A stretch of DNA of 64,000 nucleotides from Tachypleus tridentatus (GCF_004210375.1 NC_134827.1:105013285-105077284); one strand, 5' to 3'; shown: positions 10,793 through 23,238, counted from the stretch's first letter. Numbers and translations: made by a program. The notes: generated by a model not told the origin, from the letters alone.

Positions 10793-11459
10793 CAAATTCA
10801 AATCCTTCTGACGCTAAAAAACAAACAAACTTCTACAAATAAACATGACTAATACGAAATGAATATTTTAATATCCACAACGTTGAGATACGTAACTAGT
10901 CTGAAGTTCTACTGCTTATGACCCTGTCTGTCATATCGTATTTTTAGTTGCAGCATAACGGCTCACAAAATGGCTCTGAGATTTTTTTTTTCCAAGTACA
11001 AAGTTTCAGCTCAGAGCTCCATCTGTTGACCGATTTGAGATCTAATTCTGTAGTTACTGAGGTTTCATTCGTGCTCTTTCTTTTTAATTCACTATTTGAC
11101 GTGAGATTAAATTTTTAAATATCACTTTTAATGACAGACTAAAAATTGAAATAATGTTTATGACGTCTCATTGAAATTTGTAAATGACCCTGATGATGTC
11201 ATATAAAAATGGTAATTAGCATTTATGACGTCAAATTAAAGTTTAAGATATACGACCAAGGTTTGAAACATTACACGTAGTTGATAAGTTTTAATGACAT
11301 TGATATAATGAATTTACTTAGTATTTAATGGCGTAACTAAAGATCCCCCCTGAAAAAGTAAGTTATTCTTCCTTGTCGGAAGGTCTTAATTTTCTCAGAC
11401 CTTTCGCGAATCCCCCTTTGACTTGCCTTTCCCACAATTGCGGGGAGAATGTCTACACC

Positions 11460-11658
11460 ACTGTTCTTATTCTTTCAGCCATAGGGGCGTAATATTTACA
11501 GATTATTACACTATTTGTTGCTAAAGGAATAGCCCAAAAGTTGGCGGTCGTTGGTGATGACTAGCTGCCTTCCCTCTAGTTTTACACTGCTAATTTATGG
11601 ATGGCTAGTGCAGATAGTCCTCGTGTAGATTTGCGCGAAATACCACACAAACCAAATC
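11460..11658 (+). mobile_element. SINE-A copy, 5'-truncated and diverged
   Basis: Body begins near CTTTCAGCCATAGGGGCGTA and continues through GTGATGACTAGCTGCCTTCC to an ACACAAACCAAA tail. No tRNA head. Confidence 0.8.
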
Positions 11659-12369
11659 AACACGGCAGTGTTAAAACTGTTAACACAGTTTGCAGTGTTT
11701 CGTCAGATTGGTCAGTTTTCCTTAATACTAACAATTATTCAATTAAAGTTCATTATTAGGTTATATTTGTTTTTCTTTTAATTATTGCTGGTAGTTTCCA
11801 CCACCATTTTGTACGAGAAACAAAATTCAAAATATATAATATAATTATTATTTGGGATTTGATGGCACGCTCATATGAAACCACGTGACATTTATGTGCA
11901 ATAATGTACCAAGTTTACAATATTTGTGACAATTGAATTGAAGTGTAGCGTTGTTGTCGTCAGGGCTTTTTTCCCAGAAAGCGCACAGTTCACTCAACCC
12001 CACGTGCTTACCAAGAGACTATGTTGTAAACGCGAGTTAACAGAGGGCGCGGTTTTATGGTATCACAGTTTAATATGACACTTTTTTCTTTCTTTTAAGT
12101 GACGTTCTGTCGTGTCGAGAACAAAGTTATAAGTTCTAAATAACCACGTCTTGTTCGTTCCCATAAAAATACTGTACAACTGAAACGTTGATGTTTGGAG
12201 TTAATGACAAATATAATCGATTCTTTTTCTGTTAAGTTTTTATTTTTTTTTGTAACGCCTTTGGCAAATTACAACCGTCTTTTCGAGTTAATTACGTGTC
12301 GTATAATGAATAAATTGCATGTATATTAATCATTCCGATATTAACAGACAACACAATGACATCAGATGT

Positions 12370-12470
12370 TTTTGTTTGTACGTTGTTAAGTGCAAAGCTG
12401 CATAATGAGGTTTCTTATGCTATGCCTACCGCGTGTATCGAAATCCTACTTTTAGCGAGAAAGCCGCCAT
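12370..12470 (-). mobile_element. SINE-B-like relic
   Basis: Reversed order of short matches (GTGCAAAGCTGCATAATG, then TATCGAAATCC as B-box remnant, then ACTTTTAGCG). Strongly mutated, so the call is tentative. Confidence 0.4.
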
Positions 12471-12691
12471 AGTTGCAGGAGAGCGCAATTGTAGGCGTAT
12501 ACATATATCTAAAGGAAAATAACATTTTAGATAGTTTCATAATGAATAGCTATTTAGATTATATCAGCAATAAAACTATTGCATAAACTCTGTTTATATA
12601 GTGCTATGCAAAAGTATAAACACTTTTACAAATTAAGCCTAAATAACTGACGAAATGCACCAACTTAGGTTTAGTACGTTATACGAAGCGG

Positions 12692-12763
12692 CACGTGATT
12701 CGACGGGACTTGGGTCTCGTAACGTGTCACGTGATTTAGCGGGACATTGGTCTCGTAATGCAT
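12692..12763. repeat. 36-bp imperfect tandem duplication
   Basis: Two copies of a unit beginning CACGTGATT and containing CGGGAC, then GGTCTCGTAA (12692-12727 and 12728-12763), with six to seven differences. Each carries a CACGTG palindrome. It lies in a short AT-poor island with no identified gene. Confidence 0.75.
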
Positions 12764-12872
12764 CAAGTTCCTTTTTTATGTTGCCATGCTTACATCGATA
12801 CTGTTTGAATACTGTGTATAATCATGATGAGAAGCCTGGTTTAATTTGCATCACTTTGTATATTAGGCTTAG

Positions 12873-15800
12873 AAAATAATTATGATAACATTGAATTAGA
12901 GTGTTATTATAAATGAACTCTAACGCCTTGTTTTTGTCAAAATTTGTAAACATTCACACATTCAATCACTATTATTTTTATTTGTAGCCAGATTTGCACC
13001 AGTTTATTAATTTAATAATTACACCATTTACTCTTTATTTGAGATTCACCAGAAAAAAATTATTTTTAAATATATGTTTGTTTAACTGATGTCACAATTA
13101 ATACACGATTTTGATTTTCCCTTCCATTAAGCTTACTTGTTCTGTATTGTTTTTTATTTTAAATCATGTAACGAGTTCTTTTGTTCTGTATTCAGTTTTC
13201 GTGTATTTTAAGTTGTATAACGAATTATTTTGTTCTGCTAAAACAATTATTCTTGATTTATGTAATAAACTTTGATTTGAGTACGTTGTGTTATTTCGTT
13301 TCTTGTCTGTGTTCATTTCATTTTACCTTTCGTTCAATATTACCCACAATTATTGTGCCTCGACAAATAGCTGACTTAATAAAAAATCTTATCAAAAACA
13401 ACTATAAATGTTTCGAAATTAAATAGAATTACTGAAAATGTAACAAAAACACATTCTGATAATATGATTTACGTTCTTACCACAACAGTTTTACTTTTAA
13501 AAACGTTTAAATTTCACTGGAGTTTCGCACCCGACTCAGGCTATTATATTTATTTCGTAATAAATTGTATTAATCAGAGCATTTTACATGGATATTATTG
13601 TTACCTGAGTTTAGAATATAGAACGGAAAAATATGTCTGAAGAGATATTAAAATTTAAAGTAGTCGTGATTTGCCCCTTCATTGTTAGAACAGCTCCAAA
13701 ATGCGAAGTTCAATTTCACTGCAAAATTAGCGCGAACCATGCACTCCAAGAACTATAGTTCGATACGTTAACACCTTATCACGCGTCTAGTTCGTGCTTG
13801 GAGGTACACAGAATATGTAGAATATTGCTTGTCTGTTACTATGGCTACCTACATGATCGCACGCTACTTATAACCATGGTTACTAGTTTAATACTAATAT
13901 TATTTAGTTTTTTTATGGTTCGCTCACACCGTATAATAAGTTTAAGTTATATTAATTGTTTGAAATAATTATATATAAAAATCTCGACAAGTTAAAGCGT
14001 CCGCGTAAAATAAACTTCAATTGCTGTTGAAGAGATATTTTGCGGGTTAAACAAATTACTTGCAACTATACATAAGTAATAAATACGAAACGGCTTATCG
14101 AACGTCACTATGCGTATTCGGTTGTCTGGGAAATGGATTTGGTTTGGTTTATTAAAAACAAAGCCTTCAAAACACTATGTGAGGCATGCAGTAAAACAAC
14201 CGTAGTGGAAGCGTATATTTAGTCCTGTACTTGGGTTATTGTTAGAAAACAACTATTATCCAATAGAATTGTTCAAGAGTGGACAAAGTCGAGTATATTT
14301 TGACAGAAGTTCAGAAGGAAAAATGATCTTTATATTTCATATATTATAAAAAAAAACTTTTAAAAATAGTAGCATAGCTGTATAGTTACACTATAATATT
14401 AGGACAGTATTAAAATGGTAAAAATATATACATTACTATGTACGTGTTCCAGCGAAACGTTGTTTAAAACAAGTTATTTTTTTATATATCTATCAGTAGT
14501 ATAGAGGTCGTTGTACTAAAAAATTTTATCAAAAATTGTAAATCTCACCGGTAATGCATTACATATTTTGAAAGACAGCAAAAAAGCTGGAATACATTAA
14601 AAAACAACGAATCTTTCGACCGAAGGTTGTCTTGGATAGTTGGGTGTCTGTGTTTGCAATAAATGCTACGGTAACTAAAGTTATATGTTCGGCAATTTTA
14701 CCACTCGGTTATTTCTAGAAGAACTAAAGTAAGTAATTGAATTTGTTTTTGTTTTGTTTTTTTCATTTTAAATGTCGTATGTGAGTGAATATTAACAGAA
14801 GTAAAATTCGCTTGTTTAGGGTTAACTTAATAGAAGACGTCGACACGTGAAAGATTCTACTGATATGCAAAAATGTCAAAGCTACATAAAAATTTCTTAC
14901 CAACGTTACAAATTTAATATTTTTTAGATTATCGAGAAATAACAGATGCACCCGGTTTTAACATATCATTTTTTTTTAAATTCGCGCTGTGTGTCCATTT
15001 CTCGTGGATCTTTTGACAATAAGACTGAACAGCGTGAACATACGAATTATTTACCACGTGACTGGATAACAATGAATATAATATATAATAAAATATATTG
15101 GTACCGATAAGAAACAAAAATAACAACAAAATGTAGAAACGAAAGATAGTATATATGTTTTGTACATATATATAAACACAGAAACACTTAAAGTCAAGAC
15201 ACATACAAATAAAATAGCGTTAGTTTACTTGTGATCCATCCCGTAAACTTACAGTTTATCCAGAGGTGGAATTTTTTATTGTTCGCTGGATTATGTTTTT
15301 TTTGTTTTTTTTTGCACTTGTTAATTTCAAGTTATTACATTGCCACTAGATGGCGTTACTCTTCAGAGTTGTGTTATACGTAGTAATCTGGGATGGCTAA
15401 TTTACATAGTGTTAGCAACAAAGAGTAAGACATTTCATGGAAAGATCTTGAGTTAACTTAATTATTAGAAATGCTGATTAAAAGGAGGTGCTTTTAATTT
15501 TTAAGTAAACAGAATCATTTAAAGCTATGAGAGAAGTATATAGAATAAATTACTTTGTGATATACCAGTGGTTTTATTACGTAATTTAACAAAATTTGGG
15601 GCCACCAGAAAGCAACTGACCTAAATGTGTGCTTTATACGGCTTCATTATTAAAACTCCACATAGATGTTGTATACCGATGTAACTTAAGTACCATAGAT
15701 CGTTTGTACAGTAAGGCGTTAATTAATTAATAAACGAAACTCTCCTATATTTTGTCTATACGAAACACACAGATTGTTAAAAGTTGCAAAGGGGTGAAAA

Positions 15801-15880
15801 ACAGAAGATAATTCAATTTTTACCCTAACGGCTGATTTGAAGAACTAACTTTATGCCATTTATTTTATCCGAACTTTACA
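12873..15880. other. AT-rich region, no gene recognised
   Basis: I see no conserved coding exon, tRNA or full mobile element. Several long T-rich or A-rich open stretches are compositional. The one notable spot is 14590-14640, where the minus strand reads ACCTTCGGTCGAAAGATTCG, resembling the Penelope-like terminal motif found elsewhere. Confidence 0.6.
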
Positions 15881-15884
15881 TAGT

Positions 15885-16640
15885 TTCGCTGCATTCCATA
15901 TAACCTATGGAAAACTCCGCCCTATTTGTTCTTGAACTTGCAAAGTTCTGTCGTATTTTATATTAACTTTGCAAAACTCTATCGGATTGTATTATAAACT
16001 TACGAAGCTCCGCCGTATTTTATTTTAAATTGCAAAACCCTGCGGTATTTGTATGTTAAATTTGTAAAGCTTCTCCGTATTTTATCGTAAAATTAGCAAA
16101 AAAATCCCATGTATTTGTAATTTTAAAATTGAAAAGCTCTATCTTATTTTATCGTAAAATTAGCAAAAAAATTCCCTCCATGTTTAATCTTATATTTGTA
16201 AAGCTCCGCGGTATTGTATCGTAAAATTAGCAAAAAATCCTCTGTATTTGTAATCTTAAATTTGTAAAGTTCTACCTTATTTTAATCTTAAGATCGGGCA
16301 GTATCTAACCGAATATTTCCAAAGCACCATTATGTTATACTTGAGCTTTGCAAAATTCCTTTCTGAACTACGAAAAAACTCCTACGTGTTGTTTTACGAG
16401 CCTTGTAAGATTCCTCCTTATTTTTTCCGAACCAAGAAAATCTCCATTTTTTTTATCCGAATTTGCAGAGACCCAGTATTGGTATTGCACACGCCAGTTT
16501 CTATATCAGTTGTTAAAAGCGCACGAAATTTCATTTTAACCTTAAAAGACGACCAGTATATTCTACCTTAGCCTTGAAAAGTAACTCTGTGTTCTATCTG
16601 AGTTCTGGAAAACAACTACGTATCTATTCTTACTCTTGGA
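15885..16640. repeat. Degenerate tandem array of about 32-bp units
   Basis: A pattern like TTGCAAAGCTCCGCCGTATT followed by TTATCTTAAA recurs about twenty times with 29-36 bp spacing (for example TTTGTAAAGCTTCTCCGTAT, TTTGTAAAGCTCCGCGGTAT). Copies around 16060-16260 alternate between two subtypes, one of them TAGCAAAAAAATCCC. Divergence rises toward 16640. The array stops about 200 bp before the first recognised AJM1-like exon. Confidence 0.75.
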
Positions 16641-16842
16641 AGAATCATAGTATTTAATTGAATACTCTTTTCGTTAACCAAACAAAATAGTTTATGATCA
16701 CGAAAACAAGTGTGTGGTAAAAAACCAGTAAAACGTTTTTGACGTTTCCATATTCGTACTCTGCGAAAAGTTTTCAAGAAAATTCTACTTTTTTTAAATT
16801 CCCACAAAACGGGTTTATTTTTATCACGTTGTTGTCTTTTAG

Positions 16843-17292
16843 GTGTACCAGATGATTTCGAGGAAGAGCGAGAAAACATTATTACATCACTGGAGGACGT
16901 TTTGGATTCTTTATTGGCCATTCCTTCCAGTACTCGATCTTCTAGCCCCATGTCGGCACTTCGTGGCAGCCCAACTGCCCATCGAGTTGTCAGTTCAGCC
17001 CAGGTAATTTGTGAAGGACGAACACTTCCCTCCACTGATTGGTCTGAAATGACGGATACTCGTAAGAATTTACATGTTGACACGACGCCATCTACAACAG
17101 TCTTAAGTGGCCGCGAGGTTCAACGGGAATCACCTACTCGAAGAATAAATGACATAGGTTCTCTGCGACCCGTAATAACAGAGAAAAGGACAACTCCCAG
17201 CTTCTCAGCTGCTTTTGAGCCGGAATTTGAAAGCGACCACTCCACCAAAGAGATATTTCCCAAAAGGAAAGAACAAATATTAAAAGTCCAAG
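16843..17292 (+). CDS. AJM1: AJM1-like gene, penultimate coding exon
   Basis: A pyrimidine-rich acceptor (TTGTTGTCTTTTAG) precedes 16843 and a good donor GTGAGT follows 17292. The open frame enters with two bases completing a codon and leaves with one base of the next. It encodes an acidic start (PDDFEEERENIITSLEDVLD) followed by Ser/Thr/Pro-rich sequence typical of a disordered linker. The frame is closed upstream of the acceptor, which supports the intron boundary. Confidence 0.75.
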
Positions 17293-20020
17293 GTGAGTTG
17301 CTCTATGCACTCAACTGTCCATTTACAGCTTAACCCCACATTATGGCAGAAAGATGTGTATTTGTGCTTTTCGTATAGTCAGCCGAGGGGAACCGAACCT
17401 CTGATTTTAGCGTTGGAAATCCCATAGACTTTCTGCTGTCCCACTGGGGGTCCTGACAGGCTGATAAGATTATACGTGAGAGAAGATTTAAAATATTCAA
17501 GTTTGATAAAGCATATTGGAAAACCTCAAACTACGTAGAAGTCTTTTGAGTTAAATAATAGATGGCGTTAGTACTTTGCATCAAATATATTATTTATAAA
17601 AGCAGTTCCCCAAAAAACACGAATGAACAAACTATTACATAAAACCAAGTATATTTTGTACGTATGAAAAAATCATAGAAATGCGAAAATAAATTCGAAA
17701 ATACAAACTTTTGATCAAAATGGCCGTTAAGCAGACTTTCAATGACCTTCGTCTGGTCCTCATAGAGATCGTTTCGTCAAAACAGTAATCGTTTCTCTTA
17801 CAATAATTTCAACCATTCTTTAAGGTCTCGAAAAGTCAGAAAAGATTACTTTACTTAACAACAACAACAAACAAGCGTTAGTAAAGAATGGTGAGAAATA
17901 CCATTCCATCCTCTCTAGAACTTCAATCCTGGTGAGAGCTCTTTTAACCCTTTCAGAACTGCTTGCTAAAGCATTAAATATACTTCATCATAAAATCTGG
18001 TTTTCGTGTGCAAAAGCCTTGTAATGTTTATTAAAGTCTACCAAATTTTGTGATTTTCACATAGTATATTAGAAACTAGTAGTATGTAAATCGTAACGAG
18101 TACAAATGGTTACGACGTTGGTCATATAGACCTATGCAGTTGTTCAAAAGGTTTAGCATGAATATTTGGAAATATATTTAAGTGTCTTGTAAGCTATAAA
18201 TCGAATTTTTGTTATGGTCAAATCTGTGTATATTATGTAAGGTTATAATAACATAACGTTTCAGAAAAACAAACATTACGTCGTCTATACAACTCTCCCT
18301 GTATGTGTATGTGTGTATATATATATCTATATGCTTCTCTATATACCTATACTTCTATTCTATCTCTTCTATATATTAATTTCATTTCTCCTCTCGGCAT
18401 GGCGAAGTGGTTCGGAGTCTTGACTTGCAATCTGAGGGGCGCGAGTTCGAATCCCCGTCACAGCAAGTATGGTCACTCTTTCAGATGTGCAGACGTTATA
18501 ATGTTACGTTTAATTTCACTATTAGTTGGTAAAAGAGTATCCCAAATGTTGATGGTGATGACAAGCTGCCTTCCCTCTAGTCTTACACTGCTAAATTAGA
18601 GACGGCTAGCGCAGATAGCCCTCGTGTAGCTTTGCACAGAATTCAAAACAAAACCCTTTATCCTCCTTCCATAGATAAATGCCTCCGAATGTCCCTCTCA
18701 TAGGCACCACTGCCTTTAAAGAGTAAAAAAAAACTATTTTTTAATGGTAAAAGTATGCCTAGAAATTTCGAAACTATTGGATTTGTTGGAGGTGTTTATG
18801 ACAATGATAACTGGCAGAATAGTTATTTTATTATTATTCTGGGAAGAAGCATTGGTTTTATTCGATAACACATTTTTTCTGTCAGTTATTAACTGCGTTT
18901 AAACAATCTTTCTTTTCATTATTTCTCCTATCCAATAGATAACAAGGAATCATCGCCTACTCTGAAAGGACAAGTCACACAACACCAGTGCCAATCTTTT
19001 CAAGAGTCTACCGAGCAAACCGAAGTAAAGTTTTCCTGTCCCTCTCTGGAACCAACCAATCACACCAGCGAATTAATCGGCTCGACGGATAGCGAAAATT
19101 CCAAGTACGAGTCCCCTCACCGACAGGGAGCAATCACGTGCAATCGCCCAAAGTGTTCTAAAATCGTACCCACGGAAATTGCGAGGTCCAAGCTGCATAT
19201 GTGTCCGAACTGTTACACCTATTACTGTAGTAGGCACTGTCGCAAAGTTCACTGGGATTATCATAAAAACCAGTGCCCCTACACGAAGATCAGCAACGTG
19301 TGCCAACAAATTCTAGTGAAAGTTGGTCAAGATGCAGTTTCCAGACGTAACCTCTCCGTTTGTGCGAGACGAGGATATCTCTCCAGGGGACGAGGTGCCG
19401 TGAAACTGGTGTTTTATAGCACTGATGATGCAGTTGATTTTATGTGTAAAGGTTGGGGCTCACTTCGTGGGCAGAATATTTATGTCCCTCGAGGTGAGAT
19501 CATGCCCCAGGAAATGGGCTCTGACACGTATACCCAGATCCGTTCTCTCTGTGACCGCTACAACCCAAGGAAGAAGTTTGTTCTCCTAGCGGCTGTACGT
19601 GTAACTCAGGAGATGTCGAGTGGTGCGGGTGCTTTGGTGGAGCGAGATATAATCATACGAGGAACCAAGCTACAGCTTACGTCACCCCAACCTGAAGATG
19701 ACATACAAACTGTGTTATTCGCTGTAGCTAAAGGTCCCGGATCCGACCTAACGCAAAGACACCAGGAATGTGAAGCTGTTAAGCGACATCTGCAGGACCG
19801 AGGAATCAATTTCGCTACAGAATTCCCAGAAATTTTTGCAAAAATCAAGCAATTTGTTCAAGGAGGCGAGGCCTTCATTCCTTTTAGTGCATTCCTCACT
19901 GACCAGAGGACAAGCAAGATGTTTATGTGTATTATCTCGCCTTGGGCCGATGCTGAGATTTTCCAAAATATTTCGGCCAAAGAAACAATCAATAAGTCAA
20001 GAAGGTTGTGGATGTTATAG
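16843..20020 (+). CDS. AJM1: AJM1-like apical junction protein, C-terminal half (two exons)
   Basis: The joined exons encode about 509 residues ending in a stop. The first exon gives a Ser/Pro-rich, probably disordered segment. The second gives a zinc-binding module with the spacing of a MYND-type finger (CNRPKC, MCPNC, YYCSRHC, then HWDYHKNQC) followed by about 240 residues of compact globular sequence. I recognise this finger plus C-terminal domain as the conserved end of the apical junction component 1 homologue family (vertebrate AJM1, formerly C9orf172). These proteins localise to apical cell-cell junctions of epithelia; their biochemical activity is not established. Upstream exons are not identified in the window, so the N-terminus is missing from this model. 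The assignment is from recalled family sequence, not a search. A generic MYND-domain protein is the main alternative. Confidence 0.75.
17352..17455 (-). mobile_element. SINE-B copy in AJM1-like intron
   Basis: Reversed SINE-B: B box GGGGAACCGAACCTCTG, then TAGCGTTGGAAATCCCATAG and the head CTGCTGTCCCACTGGGGG. It lies about 60 bp after the splice donor. Confidence 0.75.
18395..18655 (+). mobile_element. SINE-A copy in AJM1-like intron
   Basis: Full-length copy with head CTCGGCATGGCGAAGTGG, B box GAGTTCGAATCCCCG and complete 3' body. It ends about 280 bp before the terminal exon. Confidence 0.9.
18939..20020 (+). CDS. AJM1: AJM1-like gene, terminal coding exon
   Basis: The acceptor TCTCCTATCCAATAG fits the phase left by the previous exon, and the join creates an Asp codon. 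The exon runs 359 further codons to TAG at 20018. The zinc finger is encoded at about 19139-19280. The C-terminal domain contains GYLSRGRGAVKLVFYSTDD and SLCDRYNPRKKFVLLAAVRV. The base composition is clearly coding, and no frame break is seen. Confidence 0.85.
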
Positions 20021-20422
20021 TCCGGCAAGTTGGCTGGACTAAAAAAAAAGTTCGTTTTTCCAAAATATTCATGGCGAAACGAAAGTGAACGCATTAAAAG
20101 TATTGAGACTTAAAAACCTGACGATTAAGGTCATCTATTGTGCCAAACTGTCCAAACTTTCGACAACTACTACATCTACTTAACTTTCCCGCATTATAGC
20201 ACGTGGCGATAAAAAAAAACCTATAAAAAAGTGCAATTTGATCTATGCAATGCAAGTGCAAAGTCAAAAGATCATTTAAGACAGTGGAGCAACATTAAAA
20301 CAATTTTGATAAATGCTGTGATAACTGTATTTTGGTTTCATGATGTCTTTCTTCTGTACCCCGGATGCTCAAATTCAGTTTCGGATTTTGGAAGATTTGA
20401 TAATACACGTTGAACTTGTAAA

Positions 20423-20428
20423 AATAAA
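20423..20428 (+). terminator. Possible poly(A) signal of the AJM1-like gene
   Basis: AATAAA about 400 bp after the stop codon, within AT-rich 3' flank. Further AATAAA hexamers at 20712 and 20730 are equally possible; the sequence alone cannot choose. Confidence 0.4.
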
Positions 20429-20979
20429 ACAACCAGCATATTCAAAAAAACTTACTTACTTACGAATCTTAGGACATTTATTTAAGTAATTTAATGTAGA
20501 ATGAAAATGTTATGCGTATATGTGTATATGTATATACAGGTTACAGTATTCTTCACGAGTTTAGTTCCTACAAACTCAATTGTCTTAAGCAACTAGCGTG
20601 ATGAAACTTTTAAAAGAATTATGTTTAGAAATTCAAGTTGATGTTATCACTTCCAGGTTCGCATACTTTTACCATTAAGAATACTAGTTGTTATTACATA
20701 TAGTGTATAATAATAAAGCCATTAATTGAAATAAAACATTGTATTCATCAAAGATTTACTCTCAAGAGACGACGAAACGTTACTTGTAGTACAACAAAGG
20801 TGATCCGTTATGCGAGTTTCTTAAGTGTTTTGTCACCCGGACTTCGCTGGTTCAATTACAGTAATTGTTTGTATGGTTACTGGAAACTGATGGCCAGTAG
20901 ACATGGTCTATTTTGTTCAAAGATTTTTGCAAAACAAGGAGGATTACAACAAAACCTTCATTTGCTTTCCATCGACGCC

Positions 20980-21240
20980 CGTAAGAAGAGCCAAGGGGGG
21001 ACATTTGCCCCCTTACTTTTTACAGACCCACAAAATTGTACCTGTTGTGACGTAAGCTTAACATTGCAGTAAAACTATCTCTCGTGATTTTTATCAAAAC
21101 TGCAAATTCGAATTTGTGTTTAAAAAAAGCACACGTGACACATAATTTTAGTCTGTTGATTTACATGGTAAATAATGGCCCCCTAAGTATGTGTTTTGCC
21201 CTCCCCATCCCCTTACGAAAATATTTATACTTTTTGTATA
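20980..21240. mobile_element. Possible decayed DNA-transposon relic
   Basis: Contains AAGGGGGGACATTTGCCCCC near the left and GCCCTCCCCATCCCCTTACG near the right, resembling the G-run/C-run terminal regions of the hAT-like copy at 58.6 kb. No clear terminal repeats or target duplication were found, so this is tentative. Confidence 0.25.
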
Positions 21241-21412
21241 TTTTAACCTTGAATTTAAAGATACAAGTACTTAATGAATTAAGAGGGTCAATTATTATAG
21301 TAATTAGCATCTAATGAGGTCATTAGGGATATAATACGAAAACAAAGTGTGAAGGGAAACATATCTGACAATGTACTTGATAGAAGGTTTAGTTCATCAC
21401 GCCTTCCTGGCC

Positions 21413-21690
21413 CATCATAGCCAGATGGTTAAGGCACCCGACTCTTAATCTGAGGATCGCGGGCTCGAATCCTCGTCATAGTAAACATGCTCGCTCTTTC
21501 AGCCGCGGGAAAGTTATAAGTTACGGTCAATCCCACTATTAGTTGGTAAAAGAGTAACTCAAGAGTCGGTGTTGGATGGTTACGACTAGTTGCCTTCCAT
21601 CTAGTCTTACGCTGCTAAATTATGAATGGCTAGCGCAGGTAGTCGTCTTATAGGTTCGCGCGAAGTTAAAAACAATAACAAACAAATAAA
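21413..21690 (+). mobile_element. SINE-A copy
   Basis: Head CATCATAGCCAGATGGTTAA, B box GGGCTCGAATCCTCG, and a moderately diverged body and tail. Confidence 0.85.
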
Positions 21691-21991
21691 TCTCATTACA
21701 TCATTGTTCTTGACCCGGAACTGTTGTTTCTAAAGTTTATTTTCTATCTATAATATATCACTGTAGGACACTGACAAGTCAACAGACTTAAGACAATAAA
21801 ATCCAAGGTTCGATTTCCCACCCTGGATATTGCATACAACCCAAGATGGCTAAAACAAATAAAATACACGACAAATTTAGTTACTTTCCATTTTTATAAT
21901 TATTTCACCCAAATTTTACATAACAGAATTTAAAATGTTTAAAAATATTTTAGCCACAGGAAGATTACAGATACACCACATGGCCAAAAAT

Positions 21992-22223
21992 ATGTGGACA
22001 CCCATCCATCACACCCATATGTGTTTGTTGAACATCTCATTCCAATACTATGTGGACACCTAACCATCACACCTATATGTGTTTGTTGAACATCTCATTC
22101 CAATACTATGTGGATACCCGACCATCATACCCATTTGTGTTTGTTGAACATCTCATTTCAGTACTATGTGGACACCCGACCATCACACCCATATGTGCTT
22201 GTTGAACATTTCATTCCAAAACA
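21992..22223. repeat. 58-bp tandem array inside the Tc1-like element
   Basis: Four copies start at 21992, 22050, 22108 and 22166, each beginning ATGTGGACACCC or a close variant and ending CTCATTCCAATACT. They differ by a few substitutions each. The unit covers the sub-terminal part of the transposon end. Confidence 0.95.
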
Positions 22224-22295
22224 AAGGGTATTAATATGGAGTTGGTCCACCATTTTCTGCTATAACAGCCACCACTCATCTGGAAAAGCTTTTCA

Positions 22296-23238
22296 CTAGA
22301 TTTTGGAACATGGCTGCGGGGATTCGCTCCTATTAAGCCACAAGAGCTTCAGTGAGGTCGGGCGAGAAGGCCTGGATCGCAGTCGGCATTCCATTTCATC
22401 CCAGAGGTGTTCGATGTGGTTGAGGTCAGGGCTCTGTACAGGCCAGTCAAGTTCTTTCACACCAACCTCGGCAAACCATGTCGTTATGAACCTCACTTTG
22501 TGCAATGGGGCATTGTCATGCTGAAACAAAAAATGGCCTTTCCCAAACTGTTGCCACAAAGTTTAAAGCACACAATTATCTAGAATGCCATTGTATGCTG
22601 CAGCATTAAGATTTCCCTCTTCTGGAACTAAAGAACCTAGCTGAAACCATGAAAAACTGCCCCAGACCATTATTCCTCCTCAACAAAACTTTACAGTTTG
22701 CACTATGCATTCAGTCAAGTAGAGTTCTCTTGGCATCCGCCAAACCCAGATTCGCCCATTAGATTGCCAGATAGTGAAGCGTGATTCATCACTCCAAAGA
22801 ACGTGTTTCCACTGCTCCAGAGTCCAATGGCGGTGTGCTTCACTCCAGCCGATGCTTGGCATTGTGTATGGTGTTCTTAGACTTGTGTGCGGCTGCTCGG
22901 CCATGGAAACCCATTTCATGAAGCTCCCGATGAACAGTTCTTGTGCTGACGTTGCTTCCAGAGGCAATTTGAAACTCGGCAGTGAGTGTTGCAACTGTGG
23001 ACAGACGATTTTTTATGCGCTTCAGCACTCGGGGGTCCCGATCTGTGAGCTTGTGTGTCCTACCGCTATGTGGCTGAACTGTTGTTGCTCCTAAACGTTT
23101 CCACTTCACAATAACAGCACTTACAGTTGACCGGGGCAGTTCTAACAGGGCAGAAATTTGACAAATTGACTTGTTGGAAAGGTGGCATCCTATGACAGTG
23201 GTACGTTGAAAGTCACTGAGCTCTTCACTAGGACACAT
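22296..23238 (-). pseudogene. Tc1-like transposase (DD34E), frameshifted
   Basis: Reading right to left: an N-terminal paired helix-turn-helix DNA-binding region (LSDFQRTTVIGCHLSNKSIC, then LELPRSTVSAVIVKWKRLG), then the catalytic core. The first Asp lies in [10 protein letters not shown], the second in FQHDNAPLHK, and the Glu in HIEHLWDE 34 residues later, which is the DD34E spacing of Tc1-type transposases. A frameshift near 22850 separates the DNA-binding part from the core, and stop codons interrupt the region between the first and second Asp. The ATG at 23236-23238 is the natural start. All three acidic residues remain, so inactivation is by frame breaks, not loss of catalytic residues. 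Confidence 0.9.

Noticed and set aside
16616..17083. Minus-strand frame of about 155 codons
   Set aside because: It is a shadow opposite the AJM1-like exon and has no family resemblance.
20770..20800. GACGACGAAACGTTAC resembling a Penelope-like terminal motif
   Set aside because: Only the GAAACGTT box matches; no CUGAUGA-like box or flanking family sequence accompanies it.
22303..23094. Plus-strand frames across the Tc1-like element
   Set aside because: They are complementary to the minus-strand transposase, which carries the DD34E residues.
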